Source: an uncultured Psychroserpens sp. (lineage in GTDB: Bacteria > Bacteroidota > Bacteroidia > Flavobacteriales > Flavobacteriaceae). From it: a stretch of 64,000 nucleotides of DNA. Of this stretch, positions 61,861-64,000 are shown in pieces. Both the position numbers and the translations under genes were made by a program. The notes below the pieces were generated by a model. It was not told where the DNA came from. It searched no databases and saw only the letters and a list, made by a program, of their open reading frames with translations. The stretch's first letter is position 1. Each line of letters begins with the position of its first letter. The DNA lies in assembly GCF_947501425.1 (NCBI RefSeq), contig NZ_CANMVN010000004.1, positions 186,001-250,000 on the forward strand, in the 5' to 3' direction.

Positions 61861-62598
61861 ATGCAATACCTCCATAATATTGGCGCTTATTTTTTAATGA
61901 TTGCCGAAATGTTTCGCAAACCCACAAAATGGTCGGTTATGCGAACGCTAATCCTAAAAGACATTGATGATCTTATCATTGGCTCTTTAGGTATTGTAGC
62001 ATTTATTTCATTTTTTGTCGGAGGTGTTGTTACTATCCAAACTGCTTTGAATATCAGCAATCCACTAATTCCTAAATATCTTGTTGGTTTTGCTACAAGA
62101 CAATCGGTTATTTTAGAGTTTGCTCCTACGTTCATTTCAATAATCATGGCAGGAAAAGTAGGATCTTTTATTACATCAAGCATAGGAACAATGAGAGTAA
62201 CTGAGCAAATTGATGCGCTTGAGGTAATGGGAATTAACTCACTAAACTACCTGGTATTTCCAAAATTCATTTCATTGATGTTATATCCATTTGTAATTTC
62301 AATTGCCATGTTCTTAGGAATATTAGGTGGAATGATTGCTGCTGTATATGGTGGATTTGGAACACTGGAAGATTATGTTACTGGTGTGCAAACCGATTTT
62401 ATTCCTTTTCATATTATCTATGCTTTTATTAAAACATTTGTTTTTGCATTTGTATTGGCAACCATTCCATCATTTTATGGCTACTATATGAAAGGTGGCG
62501 CATTAGAAGTTGGAAAAGCCAGTACAACATCTTTTGTTTGGACCAGTGTGGTGATTATACTTCTCAACTATATTCTAACTCAATTATTACTAAGCTAA
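61861..62598 (+). CDS. MlaE-type ABC transporter permease
   Basis: 245 residues from the ATG giving MQYLHNIGAYFLMIAEMFRKPTKW, the usual MlaE length; an in-frame extension 96 bases upstream would add an atypical polar segment. Five or six transmembrane helices with GSLGIVAFISFFVGGVVTIQTAL and VGSFITSSIGTMRVTEQIDALEVMGINSLNYLVFPK (MlaE signature). Inner-membrane permease for phospholipid or other lipid transport. Stop overlaps the ATP-binding partner ATG as TAATG. No MlaD/MCE protein lies in the window. Confidence 0.93.
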   Translation: MQYLHNIGAYFLMIAEMFRKPTKWSVMRTLILKDIDDLIIGSLGIVAFISFFVGGVVTIQTALNISNPLIPKYLVGFATRQSVILEFAPTFISIIMAGKVGSFITSSIGTMRVTEQIDALEVMGINSLNYLVFPKFISLMLYPFVISIAMFLGILGGMIAAVYGGFGTLEDYVTGVQTDFIPFHIIYAFIKTFVFAFVLATIPSFYGYYMKGGALEVGKASTTSFVWTSVVIILLNYILTQLLLS

Positions 62599-63365
62599 TG
62601 ATAGAAGTAAAAAACTTACATAAGTCGTTTAAAGATGCTCACATTCTAAAAGGTATCTCTACTGTTTTTGAAAATGGAAAAACAAGCTTGGTTATTGGAC
62701 AGAGTGGTTCTGGTAAAACTGTATTTCTTAAATGTTTATTGGGTTTATTTTCTCCGGAAGAGGGATCAATTTCCTATGACGGAAATATATATTCTGAACT
62801 TACCGACGATCAAAGGCGAAATCTAAGAGCAGAAATGGGAATGGTGTTTCAGGGAAGTGCACTCTTTGATTCTATGACCATTCAAGAAAATGTCATGTTT
62901 CCATTGAAAATGTTTACAAAGCAAAGTAAAAGTGAGATGGAGGATCGTGCCGATTTTGTACTGAAACGGGTTAACCTTCCTGATGCGCATCATAAAATGC
63001 CTAGTGAGGCGTCTGGTGGTATGCAAAAGCGTGTGGCTATAGCAAGAGCCATTGTAAACAATCCAAAATATTTGTTTTGTGATGAACCTAACTCTGGATT
63101 AGACCCTAAAACTGCTATTGTGATTGATAATCTTATTCAAGAAATCACAGATGAGTACAACATCACAACTGTGATCAACTCACACGATATGAATTCTGTA
63201 ATGGAAATTGGTGAAAAAATTGTGTTTTTAAAAGACGGACTCAAAGCATGGGAAGGATCAAAAGAAACCATCTTTAAAACCGACAACAAAATTGTTACTG
63301 ATTTTGTGTATTCTTCAGAATTATTCAAAAAAGTACGTAAAATGTACTTAGAGGAAAGAGACTAA
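62598..63365 (+). CDS. MlaF-type ABC transporter ATP-binding protein
   Basis: 255 residues from the ATG that overlaps the permease stop; an earlier in-frame start would lie deep in the permease gene. Walker A GQSGSGKT, Q-loop MVFQGSALFDS, ABC signature SGGMQKRVAIARA (MlaF-type SGGM), Walker B YLFCDEP, H-loop SHD. ATPase partner of the MlaE-type permease; energises lipid movement between membranes. Followed by a convergent partial gene with 1 base between stops. Confidence 0.95.
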   Translation: MIEVKNLHKSFKDAHILKGISTVFENGKTSLVIGQSGSGKTVFLKCLLGLFSPEEGSISYDGNIYSELTDDQRRNLRAEMGMVFQGSALFDSMTIQENVMFPLKMFTKQSKSEMEDRADFVLKRVNLPDAHHKMPSEASGGMQKRVAIARAIVNNPKYLFCDEPNSGLDPKTAIVIDNLIQEITDEYNITTVINSHDMNSVMEIGEKIVFLKDGLKAWEGSKETIFKTDNKIVTDFVYSSELFKKVRKMYLEERD

Positions 63366-63366
63366 A

Positions 63367-64000
63367 CTACTCTACAACTAATGTGTCTAATTTCAATTTA
63401 TCCTTAAACCAAGTTCTTAACTTTCCAAGATCCTTGTCTTTTTGTTCTTGCGTTGTAAGAGAATCTACCCATTGAAATGAAAATATAGAAAGTGTATCAA
63501 GTTTAGAAAAGTCTGAAGTAATACGCTTTGAATACGATACAGACTTCAAATTTTCATAATTAATTTTTGCTTCTCTAACCAAATCTTCAAAAGGAATTTG
63601 ATCACGCTCTAAACGTAATAATCTTGCTACACGATCCTCAAGAAATGTGATTTTCTGACTTTGGGATAGGAGATCAATAGAGTCTCTGGTACGTAACTCT
63701 TCCATATACTCTAAATTATTGATTGCTCGGTTCTTCACCTGATTGATATAGAGTTTAGCATTTTTTAAAGCGGAATAATCACTAAAACGAGATTCCAATA
63801 AGCGTTTTGTTTCATCGGATATTTCATCATTTCCAAACGGAATCAATTCAATAAATGAGTTCCCTAAAGGATCATAATTAATAGATGCGTTTTTCTTTAT
63901 GTATCCTGAATTAGGTAAGGCCTTTAATTCGTTTTCTAAATAAGCTTTAGCATCAATCTCAAATCGACTCTCTCTCAAGACATCCACAAACGTAAAACTT
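63367..64000 (-). CDS. C-terminal part of a probable DUF389/TIGR00341 protein (5' end outside window)
   Basis: The frame is open to the right edge; the visible part is ~211 residues, starting SFTFVDVLRESRFEIDAKAYLENEL. A GTG near the edge could mimic a start but sits inside the frame. The region has mixed alpha/beta and a coiled-coil stretch (YMEELRTRDSIDLLSQSQKITFLEDRVARL). The phrase (S/T)FTFVDV..ES.F...A..(Y/F)(I/L)..E(L/I) followed by a beta-rich domain is what I remember of C-terminal extensions of Bacteroidota DUF389 membrane proteins; I cannot confirm it here. Convergent with the MlaF gene. Confidence 0.5.
   Translation of the reverse strand, partial: SFTFVDVLRESRFEIDAKAYLENELKALPNSGYIKKNASINYDPLGNSFIELIPFGNDEISDETKRLLESRFSDYSALKNAKLYINQVKNRAINNLEYMEELRTRDSIDLLSQSQKITFLEDRVARLLRLERDQIPFEDLVREAKINYENLKSVSYSKRITSDFSKLDTLSIFSFQWVDSLTTQEQKDKDLGKLRTWFKDKLKLDTLVVE

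Noticed and set aside
1-64000. tRNA, rRNA, CRISPR array, insertion sequence, integrase or attachment site
   Set aside because: Looked for them on both strands by eye; saw no cloverleaf, regularly spaced repeat, transposase or recombinase motif. A tRNA or covariance scan would be decisive.

Overview
The window is chromosomal DNA from a member of the Bacteroidota, almost certainly family Flavobacteriaceae. The evidence is an AT-rich sequence, SusC/SusD pairs, several proteins with type IX secretion (T9SS) C-terminal sorting domains, Bacteroidota-type promoters (-7 box TAnnTTTG), weak or absent Shine-Dalgarno sites, very short intergenic gaps, and housekeeping genes of flavobacterial type. I see no rRNA, tRNA, insertion sequence, prophage, CRISPR array or integrase. 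No gene-free stretch exceeds 300 bases; the longest gaps (about 180 bases, at 20210-20391, 28015-28187, 30567-30745, 32383-32568, 44537-44715 and 52979-53162) hold terminators, promoters, an operator or a structured element, or nothing I can name.

Layout. 1-6158: the end of a SusC-type TonB-dependent receptor, its SusD partner, two surface-type lipoproteins, then a secreted arylsulfotransferase-like T9SS cargo. 6222-12623: housekeeping genes (rlmB, rhomboid protease, rarA, YjjG-type nucleotidase, polysaccharide deacetylase, radC). 12695-17006: a co-directional series of small-molecule and stress-type genes ending with a MFS transporter and a lipoprotein. 17077-30566: mostly minus strand (mpl, TPR protein, DinB, DUF4136 lipoprotein, obgE, a fused hpt-adk), interrupted by a giant plus-strand alpha-2-macroglobulin that carries a SusC-like insert. 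30746-36248: purK-purE, an unknown gene with a Dcp-type peptidase, and a membrane-anchored LAS-type metallopeptidase that is easily missed.

36310-40749: a GbsR/MarR-type regulator bracketed by two nearly identical palindromes, four small membrane proteins (two of them tandem paralogues), a TIGR01777 epimerase, a DUF2071 protein, and an ECF sigma factor with a tiny zinc-binding anti-sigma candidate. 40729-49494: a UbiA-like membrane protein, gcvP, a KASIII-proC-methyltransferase operon, an FG-GAP T9SS protein and a family 2 glycosyltransferase.

49496-60060 is the most interesting part. It has a TPR-LytS kinase co-directional with a membrane-anchored nuclease, a divergent LytTR response regulator, and a T9SS protein whose promoter carries a LytTR-type direct-repeat operator. 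Next to it lie an ECF sigma/TPR anti-sigma pair, a disordered lipoprotein and an envelope-anchored TPR-CHAT protease. I read these as two neighbouring envelope-signalling modules. 60079-64000: a PafA-type phosphatase, an MlaE/MlaF ABC transporter pair and the C-terminal part of a probable DUF389 membrane protein.
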